A program made the position numbers and the translations under genes. Positions 8,791 through 17,227 of a DNA stretch of 64,000 nt are shown here, in pieces. The notes beneath the pieces were generated by a model. It was not told the origin of the DNA and ran no database searches. It saw nothing but the letters and a program-made list of their open reading frames with translations. Every line of letters begins with the position of its first letter. Positions within the stretch are counted from its first letter, which is position 1. This DNA is from Pararhizobium polonicum (GTDB lineage Bacteria > Pseudomonadota > Alphaproteobacteria > Rhizobiales > Rhizobiaceae). The stretch covers positions 62,001 through 126,000 of the forward strand of contig NZ_LGLV01000017.1 of the NCBI RefSeq assembly GCF_001687365.1, written 5' to 3'.

Positions 8791-10224
8791 TCAGGAGGCC
8801 TTGAGCACCTTGCCGGGGTTCATGATCCCGGCGGGGTCGAAGGCGTGCTTGATCCGCTGCATCAGGTCGATCTCGATCGGCGAGCGCACGTCGGCCAGTT
8901 CGTCGCGCTTCAGTTGACCGATGCCGTGCTCGGCCGAGATCGAGCCGTTATAGGCGAGCACGATGCCGTGGACGATCGCATTCATCTCGCGCCAGCGGCC
9001 GATGAACTGGTCCTTGTCGGCGCCGATCGGCTGCGAGATGTTGTAATGGATATTGCCGTCGCCCATATGGCCGAACGAGCAGATGCGGGCGCCGGGAATG
9101 GCCTTCATCACCGCGGCATCGGCCTCGGCCATGAAAGCCGGAATGCTGGAGACCGGCACCGAGACATCGTGCTTGATCGATCCGCCCTCCGGCTTCTGCG
9201 CCGGCGACATGCTTTCGCGCATGTGCCAGAGGCTCTTGCGCTGCGCCTCGTTGGCAGCCACCACGGCGTTTTCGACGAGACCGCTGGATATTTCCGTTTC
9301 GAGCAGGGTCTGCATCATCCGTTCGGCGCTTTCAGCCGAATCCGAGGTCGAGATGTCGATCAGCGCGTACCAGGCATGCACCGTATCCATCGGATCGCGG
9401 ACGCCCGGAATGTGTTTTGCCGTGAACTCGACGCCGAGGCGCGGCATCAGTTCGAAGCCGGTCAGCGCCGGGCCGCAAAGGCTCGACGCCTTGTCGAACA
9501 GGGTGAGCGCATCGGCAACGCTTTTCAGGCCGGCAAAGGCGACCTGATGGCCGCGCGGCTGCGGAAACAGCTTCAGAACGGCGCCGGTGATGACGCCGAG
9601 CGTGCCTTCCGCACCGATGAACAGGTCGCGCAGGTCGTAGCCGGTATTGTCCTTCTTCAGCCGCCGCAGCCCGTCCCAGATCTCGCCGGTCGGCAGCACG
9701 ACTTCCAGACCCAGGCACAATTGCCGCATATTGCCATAGGCCAGCACCGCCGTACCGCCGGCATTGGTGGAAAGATTGCCGCCGATCCGGCACGAGCCCT
9801 CCGAGCCGAGCGATAGCGGAAACAGCCGGTCGTGTTCCTCCGCCGCCTTCTGGATATCGGCAAGGATGCAGCCGGCATCGGCCACAATGACATTGCCGAC
9901 CGGATCGATATCGCGGATACGGTTCAGCCGTTCCAGCGACAGCACGATATCGGCCGCACCCGTGCGCGGGATTTGTCCCGCGACATGGCCGGTATTGCCC
10001 CCCTGCGGTACGATCGCGGCCCCGGTCTCAGTGGCGAGCTTGAGGATTTGCGAGACTTCTTCGACGCTGCCGGGCTTCAGCACCAGCGGCGCGTTGCCTT
10101 TGTAGAGGCCGCGCGATTCGATGAGATAGGGGGCAATGTCGGCCTCATCGGTCAGCGCATTGCGGCTGCCGACGATTTCGGTAAAGCGGGTGATGAGATC
10201 GGCGGTGGGGAGGGTGTTGGTCAT
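8791..10224 (-). CDS. FAD-binding 2-hydroxyacid dehydrogenase (D-lactate/D-2-hydroxyglutarate type)
   Basis: A 477-aa flavoprotein. PQGGNTGHVAGQIP at about residue 73 and the SLGSEGSCRIGGNLSTNAGG segment at about 138 form the FAD-binding PCMH domain. FGHMGDGNIHYNI at about residue 386 and NGSISAEHGIGQLKRDEL near 428 are the metal/substrate-site signatures of the GlcD/D2HGDH family. The substrate could be D-2-hydroxyglutarate or D-lactate and the sequence does not decide. The ATG lies three bases after the stop of the Sua5-type gene, so both are co-transcribed and probably translationally coupled. The link between tRNA modification and this oxidase is not obvious. Confidence 0.88.
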   Translation of the reverse strand: MTNTLPTADLITRFTEIVGSRNALTDEADIAPYLIESRGLYKGNAPLVLKPGSVEEVSQILKLATETGAAIVPQGGNTGHVAGQIPRTGAADIVLSLERLNRIRDIDPVGNVIVADAGCILADIQKAAEEHDRLFPLSLGSEGSCRIGGNLSTNAGGTAVLAYGNMRQLCLGLEVVLPTGEIWDGLRRLKKDNTGYDLRDLFIGAEGTLGVITGAVLKLFPQPRGHQVAFAGLKSVADALTLFDKASSLCGPALTGFELMPRLGVEFTAKHIPGVRDPMDTVHAWYALIDISTSDSAESAERMMQTLLETEISSGLVENAVVAANEAQRKSLWHMRESMSPAQKPEGGSIKHDVSVPVSSIPAFMAEADAAVMKAIPGARICSFGHMGDGNIHYNISQPIGADKDQFIGRWREMNAIVHGIVLAYNGSISAEHGIGQLKRDELADVRSPIEIDLMQRIKHAFDPAGIMNPGKVLKAS

Positions 10225-10227
10225 GCT

Positions 10228-11202
10228 TTAGTCCCTTGGCGCTGCCGCGCGTTCGATCCGATCGATGATCGCTTCGCCGAGCCCCTCATTGGGGATAGGG
10301 CCGAATGCAATGGTTGCGGCACCCGAGGCATCGGCTTCTTTCATATAGGCAAACAGATTGGCGGCAGCCTCGCGCAGATCGCCGGTCGGGCTGAGATCGA
10401 GAACCACGATAGCATTTCCCTCGCCCGGCAGCTTCGCTCCGCCAAACCGGATCAGCGCTTCGCCAGCCTTCACATCTTCAGCGTTCAGCCGCACCGTTGC
10501 TCCCGGCGCATAGTGCGAGGCGAGCATGCCCGGCGCCTCGATCACGGCGCCCGCAGTCTCCGGCCGCAACACGGTTTTCCCGGTCAGCGCCTCGATATCG
10601 GCGACATCGAGGCCGCCCGGCCGCAAGAGCCGGATCTCGCCGTCCTCCACCTTGAGGATGGTTGATTCCAGCCCGATTTCGGCCGGACCGGCATCAAGGA
10701 TCAGCGCCAGCTTGCCGCCGAGATCAGCCTCGACATGCGCGGCGCTGGTGGGGCTGATCTTGCCGGACGTATTGGCGCTGGGAGCTGCCAGCGGCTTGCC
10801 GTAGCGCTGGATGACGGCGCGCGAAAAACCGTCCGGCATGCGGATGCCGAGCGTGTCGAGGCCGGCGGAAGCCAGCGGATGAACCGTGCTGTCCGGCTTG
10901 ATCGGCAGGATCAACGTCAGTGGACCCGGCCAGAAGGCTTCGGCCAGCTGCCGCGACAGGGGATCGAAGCTGACATAGGCTTCCGCCATGGCGAAATCGG
11001 AGACATGGCAGATCAGCGGGTTGAAGCGCGGGCGGCCCTTCATTTCATAGATACGGCTGATGGCGTCGGGGTTCGTCGCGTCCGCTGCCAGCCCATAGAC
11101 CGTCTCTGTCGGAATGGCGACCGGCAGGCCCTGTCCGAGCGTCTCGCAGGCCAGCGCCAGGGCGCGATCCGGTTCGGTCCGTGTGTCGATGATGAGGGTC
11201 AT
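10228..11202 (-). CDS. L-threonylcarbamoyladenylate synthase (Sua5/TsaC type)
   Basis: A 324-aa two-domain enzyme that makes threonylcarbamoyl-AMP from threonine, bicarbonate and ATP, the first step of the t6A37 tRNA modification. The YrdC domain fills about residues 10-205 (GLPVAIPTETVYGLAADA, KGRPRFNPLICHV, KPLAAPSANTSGKISPTSA). The C-terminal Sua5 domain starts after APGMLASHYAP at about residue 225, so this is the long Sua5 form. The ATG at 11202 starts right before the conserved domain; an in-frame ATG at 11217 is also possible. It is the first gene of a tight operon with the FAD-linked oxidase. Confidence 0.92.
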   Translation of the reverse strand: MTLIIDTRTEPDRALALACETLGQGLPVAIPTETVYGLAADATNPDAISRIYEMKGRPRFNPLICHVSDFAMAEAYVSFDPLSRQLAEAFWPGPLTLILPIKPDSTVHPLASAGLDTLGIRMPDGFSRAVIQRYGKPLAAPSANTSGKISPTSAAHVEADLGGKLALILDAGPAEIGLESTILKVEDGEIRLLRPGGLDVADIEALTGKTVLRPETAGAVIEAPGMLASHYAPGATVRLNAEDVKAGEALIRFGGAKLPGEGNAIVVLDLSPTGDLREAAANLFAYMKEADASGAATIAFGPIPNEGLGEAIIDRIERAAAPRD

Positions 11203-11366
11203 GCGGCTTCCAAACATCCACGCGCCGTCCGGGATAAGGCAGGGCAGGCGCTCTGCGGTTTCCTTTACAGGTCCCGGCGGGATATTGCCAAGTGCATTCG
11301 AAAACGAACTACCGGTCGGGCGGGACCAGCTGATCGACAAGCAATCAATCCGGACTGCCGGGGTCT

Positions 11367-11972
11367 TCAGAGGCTGTTGATGATCTTGCGCAGCTGCTCA
11401 TTGCGCGCGCCGAGCAGGAGCACGTTCTTCAGGGCTTCCTTGGGGTCGCGGGTGCGGAACAAAAGGCCGTTTTCGTGGATGGCACGGTTGACCGTCAGCT
11501 TGCCGGCGTCTGCGTCCACCTCTGTTGCCACCGCGAAATACATCCGCGAATAGCCGAGCTTGATCTTCTCGAAGAAATGCTCGTCGTCACCGATGTCGGA
11601 AAAGAAATTGGCGATGTAGAACGACCACCGGACATCGTCGAACTGGGCGAATTTCGTGTGCGCCGCCGTCACGTGGCAATAGCCGAGATGCGGGCTGTCG
11701 GCGAGCGTGCGGTGAAAAAACAGCTTGGGAAAGCGGATCGAACGGTGGAAGCCGTTGATCCGGCCATGGGTCACCGTTGCGGCGGCCTCAAGCTTGCGGC
11801 CGGTACGCACGGCCACGTCCTGGTGCGTCAGGTAGCGCTTTTCCTCGGCGCTCCACATCTGTTGATTCCGGTTGATCCGTCCTGTGCGCAGAAACTCGGT
11901 ATGAACGGCCACCTTCGGCAATGGCGCCGGCTTCTTGGCGGCTGCGGCGTCGAAATATCGAAGGTTTGACAT
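11367..11972 (-). CDS. Hypothetical protein, 201 aa
   Basis: An uncharacterised soluble protein, MSNLRYFDAAAAKKPAP at the start. It is rich in His, Phe and Arg (FHRSIRFPKLFFHRTLADSP; HLGYCHVTAAHTKFAQFDDV; FFSDIGDDEHFFEKIKLGYS) and ends in LLLGARNEQLRKIINSL. No signal peptide or membrane helix. I do not recognise a family. The start at 11972 is preferred over 12011 because the protein then opens with a plausible N-terminus. It is a single gene, divergent from the riboswitch-led Rieske operon. Confidence 0.65.
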   Translation of the reverse strand: MSNLRYFDAAAAKKPAPLPKVAVHTEFLRTGRINRNQQMWSAEEKRYLTHQDVAVRTGRKLEAAATVTHGRINGFHRSIRFPKLFFHRTLADSPHLGYCHVTAAHTKFAQFDDVRWSFYIANFFSDIGDDEHFFEKIKLGYSRMYFAVATEVDADAGKLTVNRAIHENGLLFRTRDPKEALKNVLLLGARNEQLRKIINSL

Positions 11973-12347
11973 CGGCCTGTACCAGGATAGCGGCGGAATG
12001 CGTGAGAACACTCCGGGGCGGAAACGCTTGAATAAGAAGAAGCTACAGTGTCAGGGTTAACGCAATCTTTCCGGACATTAGCGTTATGTCATGGCGTGAG
12101 GCTTGCGGCGGTCGCGTGAGCGGTGCCGAAAGATGTCGCAAAGAGACGGCGCATGCCCAGAATCTGCCGGTCTGTGGCGGAAAAGACGCCATCTGCCGAA
12201 AAATCAGGAAAAGCCGTTGTTTCTGCTTATAAAATAGCCACTCCTTCGACGTCGCGAAGCAACTTGGATCGTGTCGTCATTCTGGAATCGGATGTCGCTA
12301 ATCGGCAGCTGTCCGGCCATGCCGCAGGTTTAGATAGCGATACTCAG
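11973..12347. other. Spacer upstream of the cobalamin riboswitch
   Basis: About 375 bp between the divergent hypothetical gene and the riboswitch. An open frame at 12123-12362 runs into the riboswitch and is unlikely to be a gene. The riboswitch transcript must start in the last part of this stretch; an AT-richer patch around 12215-12245 (TTGTTTCTGCTTATAAAAT) is the best promoter-like place, but I cannot assign boxes. Confidence 0.3.
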
Positions 12348-12510
12348 GGTGCCGCCTTTTAGGGAGGGCGGAGAATTGGGAAGCCGGTCGAAATCCGGCG
12401 CTGCCCCCGCAACGGTGGTGGAGCGAAACCTCGGCAAAAGGCCACTGGAGAAATCCGGGAAGGCGCCGGGATAGTCCGCAAGGACGGCTCCAAAGCCCGG
12501 AAACCAGCCT
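12348..12510 (+). promoter_or_regulatory. Cobalamin riboswitch
   Basis: The conserved core of the adenosylcobalamin aptamer can be read in order: a GGTGCCGCC/GGCGG outer stem, GGGAAGCCGGTCGAAATCC at 12378, GCTGCCCCCGCAAC at 12400, GCCACTGGAG with CGGGAAGGC at 12441-12464, and the B12 box AGCCCGGAAACCAGCC at 12494-12509. This order, spacing and wording agree with the family consensus. It lies 138 bp before the ATG of the Rieske oxygenase gene on the same strand, with no other gene between, so it controls that operon. Such switches normally turn expression off when cobalamin is plentiful. Confidence 0.93.
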
Positions 12511-12530
12511 TGTGGCGAAATTGATGTCTG

Positions 12531-12627
12531 GGTTGCGGCGGGCAGCCGGAAGGAGAACCTGTATACCACGCGCACTCCCGGCGCGGTGGCGGTTCCTTTC
12601 CTGCCCGCAGCAACTTCAAAAAAGTTG
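12531..12627 (+). promoter_or_regulatory. Probable expression platform of the riboswitch
   Basis: Between the B12 box and the start codon lies a long imperfect hairpin: GTTGCGGCGGGCA at 12532 faces TGCCCGCAGCAAC near 12602-12614, and inside it GGAAGGAGAACC faces GGTTCCTTTCC. Right after comes a short stem, CAACTT and AAGTTG around CAAAA. The two structures share the CAAC bases and cannot both form fully. The ribosome site AAGGA is at 12636. Confidence 0.5.
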
Positions 12628-12647
12628 GCGAGCACAAGGAAACGACC

Positions 12648-13898
12648 ATGGATCTCCGCAGTGAAGTCCTTCGCAAATTGAAGAACCGTCGCGAGACGCA
12701 CAGCCTCGAGCAGGCCTTCTATACCGATCCCGATCTCTACAAGCTCGATATGGAAGAGATCTGGTACAAGGACTGGCTGTTCATCGGCCATGATTGCGAA
12801 ATCCCGAAATCCGGCAATTATTTCACCGTCCAGGTCGGCGAATATCCGGTCGTCGTCGTTCGCGACCGCACCGGCACTGTGCGGGCCTTGCACAATTCCT
12901 GCCGCCATCGCGGTTCGCGCGTCTGCGCCGGAGCCAAGGGCTCGTCGGCCAAGCTTGTCTGTCCCTATCACCAGTGGACCTACGAGCTTGACGGCAAGCT
13001 TTTGTTTGCCCGCCAGATGGGCGAGGATTTCGACAAGAACCAGCATGGTCTGAAGCCGATCCATTGCGAAACCATCGGCGGCTACATCTTCATCTGCCTC
13101 GCCGAAGAGGCGATGGATTTCCAGCCGGTGCGCGACATGGTCTCGTCCTATGTCATGCCGCACAATCTGAAGGACACCAAGGTCGCTTTCGAAAGCACGA
13201 TCATCGAGAAGGGCAACTGGAAGCTCGTCTGGGAAAACAACCGCGAGTGCTACCACTGCGCCGCCAACCACCCGGAACTCTGCCGCACCTATCCGGAAGC
13301 CCCGTCGGCAACCGGCGTGCAGGGCGCCAAGGACGACCCGGTCATCGCCGAACACTGGGCCCGCTGCGAGGCCACCGGCCTGCCGAGCGAATTCAAAATC
13401 GATCCGAAGGGCCAGTTCCGCGTTGCCCGCATGCCGCTGATCGAGGATGCCGAGAGCTACACCATGTCGGGCAAGCGCGCCGTCAAGCGCCAGTTGTCGG
13501 ATGATGTCAGCCAGAGCCATATCGGCACACTGCTGCTGTTCCATTATCCCAGCACCTGGAACCACGTGCTGGCCGATCACGCCATCACCTTCCGCGTGCT
13601 GCCGCTCGGTCCGGAACTGACGCAGGTCACGACCAAGTGGCTGGTGCACAAGGATGCGGTCGAAGGCGTCGATTACACCATCGACGAACTGACGCATGTC
13701 TGGACCGAGACCAACGACCAGGACCGCCAGATCGTCGAGGAAAATGCCTTTGGCATCCGCTCGCCCGCCTACCAGCCCGGCCCCTATTCGCCGGAGCACG
13801 AAGGCGGCGTGATGCAGTTCGTCGAATGGTACACCAATTTCATGGCCGACCGCCTGCAGGGCCGTTCCATGTCCACCCCTCTGGTTCGGGTCGCCTGA
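12648..13898 (+). CDS. gbcA: Rieske non-heme iron oxygenase alpha subunit, glycine-betaine demethylase (GbcA) type
   Basis: A 416-aa oxygenase. The Rieske 2Fe-2S motif is complete: CRH at about residue 85 and CPYH at about 105. The mononuclear-iron site follows in WENNRECYHCAANHPELC at about residue 197, with two His. Full-length similarity in pattern is to GbcA/stachydrine demethylase enzymes that remove a methyl group from quaternary amines as formaldehyde, turning glycine betaine into dimethylglycine. Its electron donor is encoded one base downstream. AAGGA stands seven bases before the ATG. A cobalamin riboswitch leads the operon. The substrate is inferred; carnitine, stachydrine or a related betaine is possible. 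Confidence 0.82.
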   Translation: MDLRSEVLRKLKNRRETHSLEQAFYTDPDLYKLDMEEIWYKDWLFIGHDCEIPKSGNYFTVQVGEYPVVVVRDRTGTVRALHNSCRHRGSRVCAGAKGSSAKLVCPYHQWTYELDGKLLFARQMGEDFDKNQHGLKPIHCETIGGYIFICLAEEAMDFQPVRDMVSSYVMPHNLKDTKVAFESTIIEKGNWKLVWENNRECYHCAANHPELCRTYPEAPSATGVQGAKDDPVIAEHWARCEATGLPSEFKIDPKGQFRVARMPLIEDAESYTMSGKRAVKRQLSDDVSQSHIGTLLLFHYPSTWNHVLADHAITFRVLPLGPELTQVTTKWLVHKDAVEGVDYTIDELTHVWTETNDQDRQIVEENAFGIRSPAYQPGPYSPEHEGGVMQFVEWYTNFMADRLQGRSMSTPLVRVA

Positions 13899-13899
13899 T

Positions 13900-14997
13900 A
13901 TGACGATTGCTTCATCCTTCCGGCATTTCGACGAGTTGCAGCCGTTCAACGACCGGCAGCAACTGCTGGAATGCATTTCCGTGACTGCCGAAGCGCCGGA
14001 TGTGATGACCTTCGGCTTCAAGGCCGACAAGGACAGCTGGTTCCGCTATCTGCCGGGCCAGTTCGTCACGCTCGAACTGCCGGTAACGCCGGACGATCCG
14101 GTCATGCGCACCTACACCCTGTCCTCGACACCGTCGCGGCCATTCTCGATCGCGGTTACCGTCAAGGCACAGGCTGCCAGCATCGGCACCCGCTGGATGT
14201 TTAACCATCTGAAACCGGGCATGAAGCTCAAGGCGTTCGGTCCGCTCGGCGATTTCTCGTTCGTGCGTCATCCGGGCGAAAAATACCTGTTCATCTCGGC
14301 CGGTTCCGGCATCACCCCGATGATGTCGATGACCCGCTGGATGGCCGATTGCGCGCCGCAGACGGATGTCACGTTCCTGTCCTGCGCCCGCCAGCCGGAC
14401 GATCTTCTGTTCCGCGCCGAACTGGAAAACCTCGCCGCCCAGATGCCGAGGCTCAACCTCGGCTTCATCGTCGAGACCCATGCGCCGCGCCACGGCTGGC
14501 ACGGCCTGCGCGGCCGCATCGAGACCTCGAAGCTGGCCCTGCTGGCGCCGGACTTCCGCGACCGCACTGTCTTCTGCTGTGGTCCGGAGCCGTTCATGCG
14601 CGGCGTCAAGTCGATGCTGGAAAGCGTCGGCTTCGACATGAACCGCTACCACGAGGAAAGCTTCCAGCCAGCTGCAGCCCCTGCCGCTGAGGAACTTGCC
14701 ATTCGTGCCGGAGCCGGGGAGGTGGATGCCGCCGCCGTCTCGACCGTGACCTTCACCATGGCCGGCAAGGAAGCCAAGTGTCAGCCCGGCCAGACCATCC
14801 TGCAGACGGCTCGTTCTGCCGGCGTGCGCATCGGTGCGGCCTGCGAAGGCGGCCTTTGCGGCACCTGCCGTGTCATGAAGGTGTCCGGCGAGGTCGAGAT
14901 GAACCACAATGGTGGCATTCTCGACGACGAGATCGACGAAGGCTACATCCTGGCCTGCTGTTCGCGGCCGATCGGCGATGTGCAGATCGAGGCGTGA
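13900..14997 (+). CDS. gbcB: Rieske oxygenase reductase with C-terminal ferredoxin domain (GbcB type)
   Basis: A 365-aa flavin reductase that feeds NAD(P)H electrons to the oxygenase. Residues about 20-120 form the FAD domain (RTYTLSSTP), about 125-240 the NAD-binding domain (FISAGSGITPMMSM, FCCGPEPFM), and the last 90 residues a plant-type 2Fe-2S ferredoxin (CEGGLCGTCRVMKVSGEV, then a fourth Cys in ILACCSRP). This FNR-ferredoxin order is that of GbcB and related hybrid oxidoreductases. The ATG lies one base after the gbcA stop, so the two are coupled. A hairpin follows the gene. Confidence 0.85.
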   Translation: MTIASSFRHFDELQPFNDRQQLLECISVTAEAPDVMTFGFKADKDSWFRYLPGQFVTLELPVTPDDPVMRTYTLSSTPSRPFSIAVTVKAQAASIGTRWMFNHLKPGMKLKAFGPLGDFSFVRHPGEKYLFISAGSGITPMMSMTRWMADCAPQTDVTFLSCARQPDDLLFRAELENLAAQMPRLNLGFIVETHAPRHGWHGLRGRIETSKLALLAPDFRDRTVFCCGPEPFMRGVKSMLESVGFDMNRYHEESFQPAAAPAAEELAIRAGAGEVDAAAVSTVTFTMAGKEAKCQPGQTILQTARSAGVRIGAACEGGLCGTCRVMKVSGEVEMNHNGGILDDEIDEGYILACCSRPIGDVQIEA

Positions 14998-15004
14998 TGC
15001 TTGT

Positions 15005-15036
15005 ATGCGAGGGGCAGGTTGTCTTGCCCCTCGCAT
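15005..15036. terminator. Stem-loop between convergent genes
   Basis: ATGCGAGGGGCA and TGCCCCTCGCAT form a perfect 12-bp stem with an eight-base loop just after the gbcB stop. It has no T-run but could serve both gbcB and the convergent small gene ending at 15055. Confidence 0.5.
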
Positions 15037-15054
15037 CGTCGCAAACCCGCGATG

Positions 15055-15270
15055 TCACGTGTTCCGGATGGCGATCCTGGTCGATCCCGATCGGGGGATC
15101 TGAGGAATGCGGGCCGGATGGGGGCGTTTGGTGTCGAGGCCGGTTGATAAGGACAACTCTGCCTCCAGCAGTGCCATTTCGATCAGGAACACGAGCATTT
15201 TTCTGTTGCCGCGTTCCGCGCTCATCTTCGAGGCTTTCAGAAGTTCGTAGGTCATATCTGTGGTACGCAT
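15055..15270 (-). CDS. Small hypothetical protein, 71 aa
   Basis: MRTTDMTYELLKASKMSAER, GNRKMLVFLIEMALLEAELS and a basic, proline-rich tail make up this small protein. The first 45 residues are predicted helical and amphipathic; the tail looks disordered. GGAGG stands eight bases before the ATG at 15270 (an in-frame GTG at 15276 overlaps the ribosome site). I do not recognise a family, but the good ribosome site and the alpha-helical composition support a real gene. Confidence 0.6.
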   Translation of the reverse strand: MRTTDMTYELLKASKMSAERGNRKMLVFLIEMALLEAELSLSTGLDTKRPHPARIPQIPRSGSTRIAIRNT

Positions 15271-15407
15271 CGTCACGCCCTCCGGGCCGGTTGCGTTCTT
15301 ATATTAGGACTTGCAACTTACGCGAAACTGATTCTTTCGGAGCAACCCGAAGCGGTGGCTGATCTGCCGGTTATACCGAAGAGACGGCACCCGGCGCCAC
15401 AGCACCG

Positions 15408-17075
15408 TCAAAACAGAAAATCACCCGCATCGAGCGCCGCCATCTTCACGCCCTTCAGCAGAATGCTGTCGCCGTTCAGCCCGTCGATCAGCACATCGCT
15501 GCCGACCTGGCTCATGTGATGCAGCTTGAGATCGGTATAGTCGGTGATGCTGGCAAGGCCGGTGAGATCGAGGATGTCGTGGCTGGCGCCGGTCGGCATG
15601 AAATCGGTGATGATATCCTTGCCGTCCTTCGTCGCGAAGACGAACTGGTCGGCACCGGCGCCGCCGGTCAGGATATCGTCGCCGGCATGCCCCCAGATGA
15701 TGTCGTTACCGGCTTTGCCGTCGATGATGTTCTTGCCGCTGTTGCCGTGCAGCTGGTTGGCAAGCGCGTTGCCGGTGGCATTGATGGCCGCCGTGCCATT
15801 CAGCGTCAGGTTCTCGAAATTTGCCCCGAGCGTGAAGGAAACCGTCGTCTTGACGAGGTCGGTTCCGCCGCCGGCGGATTCCGACAGTTTGATCGCGGCA
15901 TCGCTGATCACGTAGACATCGTTGCCGCTGCCGCCATAGACGGTGCCGTTGACCTTGCCGCCGGTGCCGTCGAAATAATCGTTGCCACCGCCAAGCGTGA
16001 TCGCCCCGGTGATGGTGCCGCTGTTGAAGACCGAATCGGCGCTGCTCCCGCCGAGAAAGGCGGTACCGGTGGATTTGATCAGGCCACTATTGTGCAGGCT
16101 GGCCTTGACGGCGGCGGAAAAATCGATGGTTGCGGCGGAAGCCGTGCCGGTAATGGTGCCGTAATTGGTCACCGTCCCGTCTGTTCCGGCCAGCTTGACG
16201 CCGCCGCCGGCCGTGATCGTCCTGTTGTTGGTAATGATGGCGCCGTCGGCCGAAACCGAGATCGCATAGGCTGCGGATTTGATCAGCCCGTTATTGGTGA
16301 CCTTGCCGTCGTCGCCTGTCAGGACGATCGCATCCTTCGCTGCCGTGATCGTGCCGCTGTTGGTGACGATGGCCGCGTCGCCCGTTGCCCGGATCGCCGT
16401 TGCATGGCTCGAGGTGACGGCGCCGTCATTGGTGATCGTCGCATTAGCCCCGGAGGAGGCGATGGCCGTGCCATAGGCGATCGCCGTGCCATGATTGGTC
16501 AGTATCGCGGCCTTGCCGCTGGAAACGATGGCAGACGCCTTGTCCGAACGCAGCTCGCCATTGTTGGTGAAAAGCGCGGCGCTGCCGGACAGTTGCACCG
16601 CGTTGGCCGCCGCGTGGGTGGTGCCGTGATTGGTGACGACGGCATTGCCGCCGGAAACCGATACACCGATACCGGCAGAGGATTCGATCAGTCCGGTATT
16701 GACGAGATGTGTCGCCTTGCCCGTGACCGTGATCGCCGTGAGCCGCGTTTCGATGGTGCCGTCATTGATCAGGTCCAGGCCGCCGCTATCGATCCTGAGA
16801 CCATAATCCTTGCCGGAAACCTTGGCCGAGCTGCTGACGACGAACTGGCTCCTGCTGCCGGCGACCGAGGCCGCGCCGAATTGAAACGCGTAGCCGGAGG
16901 CCGAAATCACCGTGCCGTTGATATAGAAATTGCGCGCCGTCGCCGTCCCGGTTGCCAGAATGGCCGTCGCGGATGTGCTCAGCGTCACCCCCTTGTCGAG
17001 GACGAATATGCTGCCGGCTTCAAGCACCGATACCGGCGTGGCGCGGTTGCTGCTGATCACAATCTTTTTGGTCAT
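15408..17075 (-). CDS. RTX calcium-binding protein with adhesin-like repeats
   Basis: About 555 aa. Residues about 80-330 are a chain of roughly 20-residue repeats with the pattern [VI]-[TI]-N-x-G-x-[IV]-x-[ST] followed by an A-I-x-[VAL] strand (VTNHGT, FTNNGEL, LTNHGT, ITNDGAV, VTNSGTI, VTNNGLI, ITNNRTI, VTNYGTI), as in beta-helical surface proteins. Then come RTX nonapeptides (GGGNDYFDG, GGSGNDVYV, and GNDIIWGHAGDDILTGGAGAD near 480). No signal peptide; such proteins leave by a type I secretion system using a C-terminal signal. No exporter gene is in the window. The start is uncertain: ATG 17075 is chosen, but the frame is open to 17156. Confidence 0.75.
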   Translation of the reverse strand: MTKKIVISSNRATPVSVLEAGSIFVLDKGVTLSTSATAILATGTATARNFYINGTVISASGYAFQFGAASVAGSRSQFVVSSSAKVSGKDYGLRIDSGGLDLINDGTIETRLTAITVTGKATHLVNTGLIESSAGIGVSVSGGNAVVTNHGTTHAAANAVQLSGSAALFTNNGELRSDKASAIVSSGKAAILTNHGTAIAYGTAIASSGANATITNDGAVTSSHATAIRATGDAAIVTNSGTITAAKDAIVLTGDDGKVTNNGLIKSAAYAISVSADGAIITNNRTITAGGGVKLAGTDGTVTNYGTITGTASAATIDFSAAVKASLHNSGLIKSTGTAFLGGSSADSVFNSGTITGAITLGGGNDYFDGTGGKVNGTVYGGSGNDVYVISDAAIKLSESAGGGTDLVKTTVSFTLGANFENLTLNGTAAINATGNALANQLHGNSGKNIIDGKAGNDIIWGHAGDDILTGGAGADQFVFATKDGKDIITDFMPTGASHDILDLTGLASITDYTDLKLHHMSQVGSDVLIDGLNGDSILLKGVKMAALDAGDFLF

Positions 17076-17227
17076 CTGCCCATCATGTGCAGGAATGGCT
17101 TTGGTCCGGGTGGTCATACGGCAAAGGGATGAACAGGTCCCGTTCCGGGACAACATTTCGGCAGCCGTGGTAAATGCATGGTAACGCGGCGAACCGGTGC
17201 TGGCGGCGGCGATGCGACCGGCAAGAT

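Noticed and set aside
12123-12362. A 79-codon frame upstream of the riboswitch
   Set aside because: It runs into the conserved riboswitch, has no ribosome site and no recognisable composition.
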